A stretch of 64,000 nucleotides of DNA from Triparma columacea (lineage: Eukaryota > Sar > Bolidophyceae > Parmales > Triparmaceae), in assembly GCA_030267965.1 (NCBI GenBank), contig BRYA01000158.1, positions 444-64,443 of the forward strand, given 5' to 3'. The position numbers and the translations under genes are program-made. This document shows positions 32,019 to 42,231 of the stretch, one piece after another; the stretch's first letter is position 1; every line of letters begins with the position of its first letter. The notes under the pieces were generated by a model that was not told the origin of the DNA, searched no databases, and was given only the letters and a program-made list of their open reading frames with translations.

Positions 32019-32658
32019 ATGAAAAGTATTTTCGTTCTCTCTCTCCTTTTCCTCTCCACCTTTGCCGCTGCCTCAAGGCCTGCAGCGTTCGTGCAGAGCC
32101 ACGCCGCAACCACCATTTCCAAGATGAAGGAAGTCGATGTGGAGATGATGGCGGTGGAAAGGGTCGGAAACATTGGAAGGGGGGGAGCATTGATCACCAA
32201 GGAGCAGTTCGTAATGGTACGTACATTTGGGCGCCATTTGTCAATATTATAGACCTAAATGTCATAAAATACACTCCAACTTCCCCTTACTCCCCCTCTC
32301 CCCCTTCCCAAAGGCTGACCTTGCGGTGAACCTCCTATACGGTATCCAGATGCTCCTCATTCCAACCAAAATTGTGACTGACCACTTCAACGCTGATTCA
32401 AACAAGTTCATGAACTTCTGGATCCGCGGAGGCTCGGTCGGTTTCTTCGCGATTGCTTACGTCCTCCACAAGTCCACAGACATTGACCTCAAGTACAAGC
32501 TCGCCCTCGGCACCGCCGTTGCTACGGGGGTTCTTTACCCCTGGAACGCCAAGCTCAACACGGGGCTGTCCCTTCCCGTCAAGTACCCCATGCACTACGT
32601 GCCGGAGGCCGTCTTCATCCTCCTGACCATTGCTGGAATCGCTTCCGGCATGGAGTGA
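32019..32658 (+). CDS. Plastid-targeted small membrane protein, unknown function
   Basis: Exons 32019-32216 and 32314-32658 join in phase 0 (180 aa). MKSIFVLSLLFLSTFAAASRPAAF is a signal peptide with an ASRPAAF motif, the bipartite plastid signal of stramenopiles. The mature protein has about four hydrophobic segments (ADLAVNLLYGIQMLLI, GGSVGFFAIAYVLH, LALGTAVATGVLYPW, PEAVFILLTIAGIASGME), resembling four-helix DoxX-type proteins. Function unknown. The donor is GTACGT. A (CA)n run follows the stop codon. Confidence 0.7.
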
Positions 32659-32707
32659 ACGGGCTCGAGCTTGTCGAGGCATGGACAATGACATTCATGG
32701 TTGGGGT

Positions 32708-32726
32708 TGAACCCCCACACACACAA

Positions 32727-32759
<33 letters not shown>

Positions 32760-32772
32760 CACGCGCGCGCGC
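32708..32772. repeat. (CA)n microsatellite with (CG)n tail
   Basis: ACACACACAC blocks interrupted by AA, ending in GCGCGCGCGC. It lies just 3' of the small plastid membrane protein gene. Confidence 0.9.
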
Positions 32773-33042
32773 AATTTAGGAAACATTAGGAAACATAAGG
32801 GTACTTGAAGCACGAGAAAGACATCACGCTGACGCGGGCCACATGCACACCCAAGTCAAAAATGAATCAATGTCTCCAACTCAAACCAACCCAATTTTAC
32901 CATTTCCGGTACTTATTCAAAGCAATCTCCCCTTACTCACCACAGACCGGTCCGCCTTAAATTTTGCCCACTCCCGACCCCATCCTCGACCTTTCTACGC
33001 CTTGAACCCTCTCCCCCTCCCTCCTTCCCCCCCCATCCCCCA

Positions 33043-34744
33043 ATGCCCCCCCCCCCCGCCCCCCTCGCCTTCCTCCTCCTCCTTCTCCTCTCCCCCCTAG
33101 CCCACTGCACCGTCCCAAACAACCTCTTCAGGGACTCTACCCTCGCCTTCGATCAGACCGGTGCCGTCGACACCAAGAACCCCCTCGAGATAACCATCCA
33201 GTTCAGACTATGGACACAAAACCTCACCGCCGCTGACCTTATATACCTCAAGCTACCGAGGTTCAGCAGGAGCACGTACACGCAGGGGAAGGACGGCGGG
33301 GCCGTCGGGTCGGACATAGCGATGGGTAACGTGGAACTCAGCCCAAGCACTTACTGGAATGGACAGTGGACAGGTGAGGGGGGGGTGGGGTGAAGTAAAT
33401 GGGTTAAGTGTGGGGAGCACGCGTGGATAAGACAGGGCGCAGAGCGAGGCGGCGGGGGGGAGAACGAGATGCACTTCCCCGTCCACCACTCCCTCCCTCA
33501 TGCTAACCCCCTCCCAACCCCCCCCCACCCCCCCCCCCCTTACCCATACACACCTAAAGAGGGAACATGGTGCGCCGGCTGCTCTGACCCTTACTCCTCG
33601 TCCATGTTAACCTTCCAGGTCCGCCAGCTGAACATCCCCCCCCAGCCCATCAGACGCGAGATTCACACCATAACTATCTTCAAGTCTAACGGCATAAAAG
33701 CCTACTGTGGACAGGCTGCCAACTCCGCAGCCATCCAGCTTGGGACCAATGCCTCCGGAACCATCCAATGGGACACAGTCGATTCCACCCCCCTGGTAGG
33801 TAACGGTTGCCAGGACATGGCCTCCTGCAACCTCCACGGCACGTGCGACTACTGCTACAACACCTGCACGTGCGACCTTGGGTACGGGAACCCTTCGACC
33901 GAGGTGTTCGAGCACGGCTCCGTTAGGATAGACTGCGCCGAGCGCACCTGCCCCTCCGGCAGCTCCATCCGCGACCTCCCCACCACCTCGACTAAAGCCC
34001 ACGCCAAGGCGGAATGCTCCAACAACGGAATCTGCGACAGGTCGGTGGGGTTCTGCACGTGCTACGACGGGTGGGAGGGGCTGGCGTGCGATAGGATGGT
34101 GTGCCCGAACAGGTGCTCGGGACATGGGATATGCGCAAGCATGAAGGAACAGGCTGGGATGGCTAACGCGTTCCCACTGGGGAGGTGAGAGGGGGGGAGG
34201 GGAGGGCAAGTGCGACGGGTTTCGAGGTCCGGCAAAGTATTTACTCCCTATATCCGCCCTTTCTTCGCCGCTAACCACACTTGGCTCGGCCTCCTCTCCC
34301 GCTTCCCCCCCCCCCTTCAGGAACGTCACCAACAACGTCTACGGCAAGACGATGCTGTCCCGCGAGACCACCGCCTGGGATTACGACAGCATGTACGGGT
34401 GCGTCTGCGACAGCAGCTGGCCGGTCGGGCTGGAGTGGGGGGAGTGGCAGAAGGCGGAGTGGCACGGCCCGGACTGCAGCCTCAAGAGGTGCCCCACGGG
34501 AGACGACCCGGTTACGGCGGCCAACGAAACGGACTGTGAGGGGGTGACGCCGGACGGGGGGGCGGAGATGGGGAAGAAGAACAACGGGTGCGTGGTCGAG
34601 TGCAGCAACAGGGGGGTGTGCGTGTACGAGGAGGGGATTGGAACGTGCAAGTGCTTCGACGGATTTCTAGGAGAGAACTGCGACACGATGAGCGCGTACG
34701 GCATGGAGGCAGGGGAGTGGTTTGACCCGACTGGGGACGTTTGA
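33043..34744 (+). CDS. Secreted EGF-like repeat protein
   Basis: Exons 33043-33373, 33560-34184 and 34321-34744 join in phase (459 aa). The leader (PLAFLLLLLLSPLAHC) is a signal peptide. Residues 25-200 form a beta-rich N-terminal part with spaced Cys. EGF-like modules follow: NLHGTCDYCYNTCTCDLGYG, SNNGICDRSVGFCTCYDGWEG, NRCSGHGIC, and SNRGVCVYEEGIGTCKCFDG. Such proteins sit at the cell surface or in the wall matrix and bind other proteins or calcium. No transmembrane helix is seen after the leader. Both introns have G-runs at the 5' end and C-runs at the 3' end. Confidence 0.82.
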
Positions 34745-34824
34745 AGAAACATGTTGGAAAAAAGTGAAGATTATTTTTTGGCTTTCCAAGGGAAATAGAA
34801 AAGACATTTTTGGGATGCATTTTG

Positions 34825-35579
34825 CTACACCTTCATGAGAGTGAGGACGACGTGGCAGCTGAGCGACCTCAACTCCCCCACGCTGTCCATCTTCTCGTGG
34901 GTCCTGGCTTTCACGTTGACACAGGAGGGATCAGCGCGGAGGAGGGAGCATATGTTATCCTTCATTGCAGGTTTGAACGACGCGACTGTTGAGAAGGGGG
35001 GAGGGGGGAGTGAGCAGAGCGACGGGAGGCGAACGCACAACAAGGCGCTTCTTCGCTCATCAGCACCTCTCTCATCATCGCCTTGCTCCTCGCCCCCTCT
35101 CCCTCACCCTTTGGCCTCTCTAGAATCAAGGTAACATCCATATTCCCAATTTCCCACCCTCCCTCGTCCATAATCCCCCTCGCATGCTCCATGAACTTTG
35201 AGCTGTCGCACCCCCTCCACCTAGGGTCACTGTCCTGGAAAACCTGGCCTATATCAGGCAGGGCCAGGGCGCCGAATATAGCGTCGACAACGCTGTGGTA
35301 AATGACATCCCCGTCCGAGTGCGCCTCGCAGCCAAGGATCGACTCAACAGTCCCTCCCTTCTTCCCGAATTCACCTTCAACGTCAAGCCACTTCAAGGGG
35401 GAGTGGGTAATCTCTACGCCTCCGACTATTAATGGCTGTCCGGCCTTCGATATAGGCGACATACGGTGGATGTCGAAGCCATGACCGATTCGTATTTGAG
35501 GGGCAGAGAAGGCAGCAGAGAAGGCTGCGAATGTGGGGAGGAGCAGGAGGATTTTCAGGATATTGTGAAGGTAGTACAT
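34825..35579 (-). CDS. ispF: 2-C-methyl-D-erythritol 2,4-cyclodiphosphate synthase, plastid
   Basis: Exons 35579-35108 and 34985-34825 join in phase (210 aa). A signal peptide with the AAFSAAFSAP cleavage region indicates plastid import. The mature enzyme shows RIGHGFDIHRM (metal-binding Asp and His), EAHSDGDVIYHSVVDAIFGA (His for zinc), DIGQVFQDSDPRW, ERPK and KARTHEK. It converts CDP-methylerythritol 2-phosphate to the cyclodiphosphate and CMP in the MEP pathway. The usual C-terminal GRGEGIAA turn is replaced by SVGELRSLS, which is unusual. An insertion after the first strand (EITHSPLKWLDVEGEFGKKG) is longer than in bacterial enzymes. Confidence 0.93.
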
Positions 35580-35990
35580 ATTCGTTTGATAACTACCAGA
35601 CAATAAACGTGTGTGTGAGACAATATGAGGTGGTGTATGCTTGATGGGCAGGGGGGTGATTTTGAAGCAACTTTTTCGAGGCGTCGAGGTCAGTGTTTTT
35701 AAGGAAAATGCCCTTCCAGGCTTCAGAACGCCAAAAAAACACACAAAATGTTGCATTCGTCCTTCGACACGCAAGGATACAACGTCTCGACTTACAGAAG
35801 TACCAACCCACCAAATGCAGAAACAATTATTACCAAGCCAAGAAGTCCGGGATCAGGGAGAACCCTGTTGGTTTATAAATCTCATTTCCCAACTTCCTCC
35901 AAACCAAAGTCGTCCCTCCTTGCCCCTCCCCCACCCGTTCTGTACATATCTATCCCTATATCGCCCCTCTCTGCCCCTAACCGCCCCAAT

Positions 35991-37610
35991 ATGGATTCCA
36001 AGCCCTCCCCTGCCGAACTGGTTCAGCCTTCCACCCCTAGTATTACCACTAGTCCTCCTCCCGTCACTATGAATCCCCCAGTCCCACCCGCAAATGCGTC
36101 CCCCATCTCCCCTTCTAGTGTACGCACATCCTACGAGACAACGGAGACCTCATCTTTCTTTGATGATGATGAGAACGACCAGAGGGGAACCTCCCTGACC
36201 ATGTCCTCCTTCTTGTCCGGTCGCGCTCCTCCTCCCCCCCCGCCTCCCCCGACCATCAAAGAGACACGCGTGAAGTTCACCGACGTGACTGTCCGGAGCT
36301 ACGAGCTGTGCATGGGCGATAACCCCTCTGTATCCTCTGGACCTCCCATTGGGCTTGACTGGGTTTACGACGATGGCAACACGGAGACCAGACATATAGA
36401 TGACTTCGAGGAGATCAGGGAGATCGACCGCCGCGACATTAGCATATTCGCGAGGAGGGGAAGGATTAGTGTGGAGGATAGGGTTAGGTGAGTTGAAGAG
36501 AAAGGGAGAGCATTAACAAGGCGGCGTCCTTCCCCCCTCTGTTCCGCTATTCCAACTAACGCACCTGCTCCCCCTCCTTTTTTCTGCCGCGGCTCTTTGC
36601 AGGATATGCCTGGAGAGCGGTTCTTCGGGGGAAGAGATAAAGAATGCAGTGAAGGAAATTAGGGAGATACAGGAGAGGATGATTCAGAACATTTACGGCG
36701 CGAGCCCTTTTGAGGAGGTTATAGAAAAGTGGAACAGCGTTACGGAGCAAATCAACATGGGGGCCATTGTAGCAGGTGAGAATGGAAAATAAGACAAAAG
36801 CGGACATTCCCATACAATAGCGACGATGGTCTAATTCGCTCACGTCCCCCCCATATACTCGCCTTGCCCGCCACAGCCAAGAAGTTCACTAAGCTGTGGA
36901 AGAAAAAGGCCAAAGCCTCCAGGGAGAAGAGGGAGAGCACGGCTGCGGCTGCGGCCGCGGGCTTGCCTCCCCCGACGCCCTCCACTCCTGAGATCGCCCC
37001 TAAGGCTGTTTCCGAAATGTCTACCCCGCCCTCCTCGCCCGTGACCCCCGCTACTCAGCTGTTTGAGTCTGCCGGTTCCACCCCCTTTAAGGCTGCCGTG
37101 GGTTCCCCCCCCTCTTCCGGAGGAGGAGTCCCTTCCGCGGTATCCCTGTCGATGACGTCGGAGGACACGACAACGACAACTTCCAGTACCCGCACAATCT
37201 CCTGCCCAACTTACAACCACAACGGGTGTACCCTGAAGTCAGCACTTCGGAAGGTCTCACAATTTAAGGACCCCCCACCTCCTCCTCCCCCCCCGCCGAG
37301 ACAGCCGTCTTTCAATAGGCTCCCGTCCGTCGACCTCAACATAAAGGTCGACCTAAAGGACTTCGCAAAGCAGACCGTAAAGAACTTCCGTCGTGCATCC
37401 AAGTTGAAATTCTCGTCAAGTCAGAGGTCTGAATCCCAGTCCTCAGACGATGGGAGCGTCGGGAGCAAGGAGAGCAAGGAGAGCACCTTGGCAGCGGACA
37501 TGGAGAAGGCACTAGAAGAAGACGCTGACCCGAGGGTTAGCTGGGGGGTTTATGGGGACGACAAAAATGGGGGGGAGGAGGGGAAGAAGAAGGAATGCAC
37601 GGTTAGCTAA
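35991..37610 (+). CDS. GDNP-motif protein with coiled region and C-terminal CaaX-like end
   Basis: Exons 35991-36487, 36603-36775 and 36877-37610 join in phase (467 aa). The first 95 residues are Pro/Ser-rich and likely disordered. VKFTDVTVRSYELCMGDNPS followed by SGPPIGLDW is a compact motif that I recall from many stramenopile proteins of unknown function. A helical segment (EEIREIDRR to NSVTEQINMG) follows, then a basic stretch (KKFTKLWKKKAK), long Pro/Ser regions, and CTVS at the very end. CTVS fits a CaaX prenylation site, which would attach the protein to a membrane. The role is unknown. Confidence 0.75.
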
Positions 37611-37751
37611 CGTTAAAGGCTGGAGCCTTCCAAGGGTTTATTTAGGAATGCATGTATTGTGTTTAGGGTGAAGTTTTAGATTTTCAGGTTTTGTTTTGAT
37701 ATTTTCTATTTATTAGCCTTGCTCCCTCTTTTTGCCTTGATCGCTCCAAAT

Positions 37752-38947
37752 CTAGTCATAGTCGGCGTTCTTGCTCCATGGTCCCTCGTCATCTGAGTCC
37801 CCCATCTTGCTATCTGCTTGTTTGTTTTCCGAGTCTACCATCTTGCTATCCCCCTGCGCCGTCCCCTTTGCAGTCAGCCGGGAGTTCTTGGCCTCGTAGT
37901 CGGTGTCGTAGGAGCGCTTGTCCTGCGCGCCGTCCTCGAGCTTGTACCTGTAGCTGGCCTTATTGTGCATGACGAGAGTGTCGCCGACGAAGTAGAAGGA
38001 GTCGGATGTGGTCTCGTAAGGCGACGAGACCATCTCGGAGATCAGGTCGTCCTCCAACGGGGGGAGGGAGTAGACCGTGTCCCATGTGTTGGTGGAACCG
38101 GGAATGCAGAAACCGAAGGTGAAGTCGTAGGATTTTACGAGCTTGTTGCGGAAGTAGTGGCGCTCGATCATGCGAAAGTCCTCCAGGGGCTTGTCCCCGA
38201 CCTTGAAGACGAGGCTGGTTCCAATGAGGGGAAGGCGAAGGACATCCTCTGAGAAGGTGTACTTGATCTTCCTGAAGGAGTCCTCCATGTTCCCGAAGTC
38301 GATGTCCATCTCCATGTTGACAGGGGGTATATCCTTGCCAACTTCAAAGATTATCTTCTTCGTCTCGTAGTCATTTATCTGGAACTGCAGGAAGTCGATT
38401 CCATAACAATTCGCCGATAATGGGCAGAGAAAGTCTGCGGAATGGGGGGGTGGGAGGGGGGGGGAGGGTTAAAAAAAATTTAACATGTTCGACTGCCGAG
38501 TGGATGGGAGGCAGTTACTTTGGCCAGGGGGGGTTTCGACAGAATCTAGGGTGCTTATGTCGCCGTATGAGAGTGTGTTTGATCCGAGAGGTTGGTCTCG
38601 GCTCCATTAACGATAAAACTCCTGATTTTTTAGTCTCCCAAAAGACAAACGGACCCTATCTTCGAAGGCTAGGGAGTATTATTTTGGGGTACAGCAGCAA
38701 ACAAAGGTCATCTCTCTGGTATAGACTATCGCAGCGTACAAAAAGGCGAACATGCTGACGTTTTCGGGTGGAGTTTGGATGAATACCCTGTAAAATTGAA
38801 ATTCGGCAGGGACGCCCCGACCGGACAGCTGGGGGTGTGCTTTGTTGCCCCCATAGGCTGGGCGGTCGGAAGGGGGGGGGGGGGAGGGGGGGGGTACTCA
38901 CTCTCTGCCGGCTTGCGGAATTCCAAGACATCGCCGGGAGTTATCAT
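37752..38947 (-). CDS. UNC119: UNC119 / PDE6-delta family lipid-binding protein
   Basis: Exons 38947-38902 and 38434-37752 join in phase (242 aa). ITPGDVLEFRKP, NCYGIDFLQFQIND, FGFCIPGSTNTWDTVYSLPP and SDSFYFVGDTLVMHNKASYRY match UNC119 closely. The family has an immunoglobulin-like beta sandwich that holds myristoylated N-termini of cargo and carries them to cilia and membranes, releasing them with ARL3. The C-terminal 45 residues are acidic, repetitive (DSKM) and extra to the domain. A 5' exon may lie above 38947, since a CAG at 38964 could be an acceptor. The intron is unusually long for this window (467 bp). Confidence 0.9.
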
Positions 38948-39144
38948 TGGGAAAGGCTCCGCTGCACAAAGTGAGAAGCTCAGCTCTTTTCAATCATCCG
39001 ACAGTCAATTGGGAGATTGGTATAGAGGGGGGTGGGTTTTGACGCTAATAATTCGTTGTCTCTGGAAAAAATTGTTCCTTTAGCTCTATCCCTCCCTCCT
39101 TTCCTCCCTCCCCCCTTCCCTCTACCCCCCTCCCTATCTCCTAA

Positions 39145-40440
39145 TTAACTCTCCACCTTAATAAGTCCCTTATCAATGAGAAGTTTAATCTTCGGTCCCC
39201 ATTTCTCATCTCTCATATATTTCCCCATCCTCCCGGGTAGCGCGCACTCCTGTAATACCCTCTGCATCTCCGGGTCCATTAGTATCCCCGATAGTTCCCT
39301 GTCGTTCACCACCTCGTCAACCTTCTTTTTGCTGGCCGCGTCATCGTCCCATCCGACCTCACCCCTGGCCTCCCTTGCTGCCTGTCTTTCCATGGCTTCC
39401 TTGGCCAATGGTCCTAGCCCCGGTCCTTGCATCGGAGGGGGGGGGGGGGGCGCCTGCTCCCTTTTCACCTTCTCCTCTTGTTCCCCAAGTTCTGCGAAGT
39501 GTTGCCCCATAACGGCCATGAACTCCTTTAAGAAATCCTCAATCTCCTTCATCCCCTTATACTTCTTCTTCGCACCCTCCGGGTCTTTCTTCATGTCATC
39601 GATAGCCTGAAGGAACCTCGGGTTACTCATCCCGATTGCTAGACGTGGGTTCTTCATTATTTTATCAGTAAGACTCTGAGTTGCCCACTGCGACTTGTTC
39701 TTGTTAAGAAGACCTGCAGGGTCGGAACCGAGGGCTGCCTGAACCTCGTCGAATACTAGAGGGGACTTTTTGGAACCAGACTTATTGGCGGTTAGGGTGG
39801 GGATCATTTCACCACTTGGCGAGAGCTCGTAAACCTCCTCCTCCTCCTCCTTCTTGGGTTTATTAGTTGCCGCAGCGGCGGGCTTCTTTTTCTTCGAGCC
39901 GTTTGTTTTCTTCTTACTGCTCCCGAAGAAGCCACCCTTGAGTCCCCCCCCGAATTTCTTTGCCCTCTTTGCCTCCTTCCTCCTTTCAATCTCCATCTTT
40001 TTCTTCCTCTCTTCTTCCGCTTCCTTCATCATTTCCTCCATAAGGCTTGGTCCCTCCTGTGCGGGGGGGGGCGTCGGACCCTTACCTGCGAGCCCCGTGT
40101 TTCCGTCGTCTTGGGACTTCAAGGCCTCCTGAATTGAATCATGAATTGGGGGAGGAAGGTCATCATCTCCTCCCTCTCCTTCCTCATCGCTGTCATCGCT
40201 GTCCTCGACGACGTTGATTTTCTTAATGCTTTTGTTCATGCGTTTTGTTGTATCTTCGTTTGTATCTTTGTTTGTATCTTGAGTGTTGTTGTCCATATCT
40301 CCCCCATTCTCCTCAGTGGAATCAACGACTTCAATAATTTTCCTTCCTTTTTGCTGTTTTGATGATATTGATGTTGATGATAGCATTGTAGATAGCTTAG
40401 AAGGTCCATTGTTTTCTCCAATTTCTAATCGTTCGCTCAT
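39145..40440 (-). CDS. STI1/DP-domain co-chaperone-like protein
   Basis: Intronless, 431 aa. The N-terminal half is disordered with Asp-rich and Lys-rich tracts (DSDDSDEEGEGGDDD, GSSKKKTNGSKKKKP). Two helical modules follow. One has KNPRLAIGMSNPRFLQAIDD at about 270, the other DRELSGILMDPEMQRVLQEC to KLLIDKGLIKVES at the C-terminus. Both match the STI1 (DP) modules of HOP, HIP and related co-chaperones, which grip hydrophobic segments and link to Hsp70/Hsp90. No TPR repeats are present. The client or chaperone partner is unknown. Confidence 0.72.
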   Translation of the reverse strand: MSERLEIGENNGPSKLSTMLSSTSISSKQQKGRKIIEVVDSTEENGGDMDNNTQDTNKDTNEDTTKRMNKSIKKINVVEDSDDSDEEGEGGDDDLPPPIHDSIQEALKSQDDGNTGLAGKGPTPPPAQEGPSLMEEMMKEAEEERKKKMEIERRKEAKRAKKFGGGLKGGFFGSSKKKTNGSKKKKPAAAATNKPKKEEEEEVYELSPSGEMIPTLTANKSGSKKSPLVFDEVQAALGSDPAGLLNKNKSQWATQSLTDKIMKNPRLAIGMSNPRFLQAIDDMKKDPEGAKKKYKGMKEIEDFLKEFMAVMGQHFAELGEQEEKVKREQAPPPPPPMQGPGLGPLAKEAMERQAAREARGEVGWDDDAASKKKVDEVVNDRELSGILMDPEMQRVLQECALPGRMGKYMRDEKWGPKIKLLIDKGLIKVES

Positions 40441-40699
40441 TTGAAGAATTTGTTAAAAGTTGGGAAAGTCAAAATCGTCGAAAAATAAATCTGAAAATCT
40501 GAACAACAATTTTCATCACTTCATTTCAACGAACAAACAATATATATAAATAAATCCGTCGATATTTTCCTTGATAAAACATTCATTCACGCCATCTTTC
40601 GGCATTTCAAGGAAATTAATCGTCTGAAAGGGACAAATTCCACACCCCCTCTCGCAACAGTTTTTCTCAAGTAGCTTCCCAAGCTCTTGACAAGCAAGG

Positions 40700-42118
40700 A
40701 TGTTGGAAGGATTGACAGAAGCAATCGAGCCTGCCCCATCGAGCATTAATGCCGAAGGACACAAAGGGGACGAGGAGGAGCAGATGAGGCAGGTGAAGAA
40801 GATGGACAAGTTTGGATGGGGCGTGACTGCGTTGATGGGAATCGTTGCGGGATTTAATGGGATGTACGCAATCAGAGTCAATAGTCCATGGCCTCACAAT
40901 GCTCCAGCGTTCTTTTATCTCCTCATTCTACATTGGAGTGTTTGCCTAGATGAGAGATCTTCGTTATGGTCATTACGGTTCACATTCCTTCTCGCTTATT
41001 TGGGTTTTTATGTATTACCCACGTACACGGTTCCTTACTGGCATGACATGCATGACTGGTTCGGCTCTGAAGTGTTGATTGGTGGTATTTTTTGGGGCTT
41101 CATTTTTGCAATAGGGTTCATCGCATTGTATCGCACACTCATGGTTGCTCGAAGAGCACTGCAAAAACAGTACCGGAGAAAGACGATTGATACTAGCGTC
41201 AAGATCACGTCACAATTTGCTGCTGCTTCGCCGTACATAATCTTTATCGTAATGAACATGATTGGCTCTCTTTCCTCAGTCATGGAAGAGATGCAAACTT
41301 ATGCCAGCCATACCCCGTTCTGTAAATACACGCCAGATGAGCTTTCTTATCGTAACATTGAATACCAAGGTGAGGTGTTTGGAGATGCTCATCCTTTGAA
41401 CTGGGAGCGTATGGGTGCTATGCATATGCACAACTTACTGGGTATCTCAACCATGCCAGTGTTCACATCACCGAAAGCATTTCTGAACCTCACGGAATCG
41501 ATAAAAGCTGCGAAAACCTTTGGAGATCCTGCAACTACAAATACGACCGTGCTCCTCACTCACAACGATTTTGTTCGCATCTTCGCTGCACACAATTTTC
41601 AAATTTCCACATCAGATTGGTTAATGTATATGATTCAAGGTACCGTATTCGTAATCGTCATGTTCGTCGCCCAAATCTTCACGAGGGTGACACGCGGGTC
41701 ATTTGATGATGTCTTGTCTTTCAACATAACGAAGCTTGAAATTTTCATAGTGCTAAACACGTTCGCGATGGTTTTGCTCTCCATGTATATTTCGAGCCTG
41801 AACGGGAAGTCACTCACGCAGCAACTGTTCCTAATTATACTCTTCCTTATGCTGTTGATGTTGACGCTGTTCATAGCCATATACATCCTTTGCAAAAAAG
41901 TAGTCAACGACAAGAGCCAGAAAGTGCTGCATCGTCCACGCCGAGCTTCTACCGTATCCGTCCACCCTGTTCTTCCCTCCTCTTCGGCTCCTGCCGCCAC
42001 CTCGCACGTGGAAGAACTGCAAACGGAGATGGAAGAGATGCAACGAATGTTAGTATCTTTACAAGCTAAGGTGGACTCTCTAACTAAGGTGGACTCTCTA
42101 ACTGCGGCATCACCATGA
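40700..42118 (+). CDS. Multi-pass membrane protein, unknown
   Basis: Intronless, 472 aa, with lower GC than most neighbours. About seven hydrophobic segments are seen: four in residues 35-205, then a non-membrane loop of roughly 130 residues (MEEMQTYASHTP to HNFQISTSDW), then three in 305-400. The C-terminus is basic and Ser-rich (HRPRRASTVSVH) and ends in a coiled coil with a duplicated KVDSLT. The 4+3 layout around a large loop is not a family I recognise. The main exon style resembles that of the START-like gene at the window's left end, but no sequence similarity was seen. Confidence 0.7.
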   Translation: MLEGLTEAIEPAPSSINAEGHKGDEEEQMRQVKKMDKFGWGVTALMGIVAGFNGMYAIRVNSPWPHNAPAFFYLLILHWSVCLDERSSLWSLRFTFLLAYLGFYVLPTYTVPYWHDMHDWFGSEVLIGGIFWGFIFAIGFIALYRTLMVARRALQKQYRRKTIDTSVKITSQFAAASPYIIFIVMNMIGSLSSVMEEMQTYASHTPFCKYTPDELSYRNIEYQGEVFGDAHPLNWERMGAMHMHNLLGISTMPVFTSPKAFLNLTESIKAAKTFGDPATTNTTVLLTHNDFVRIFAAHNFQISTSDWLMYMIQGTVFVIVMFVAQIFTRVTRGSFDDVLSFNITKLEIFIVLNTFAMVLLSMYISSLNGKSLTQQLFLIILFLMLLMLTLFIAIYILCKKVVNDKSQKVLHRPRRASTVSVHPVLPSSSAPAATSHVEELQTEMEEMQRMLVSLQAKVDSLTKVDSLTAASP

Positions 42119-42231
42119 GAAGTACACATACTGTTATTCGAAAACTAGAATTCTTTTTCCACGCCTCCCACTCCCCACTCAAGGAGAAAGGAGGACACCC
42201 AAAAATCTGAAATCTGAAATCTGAATCCAAA

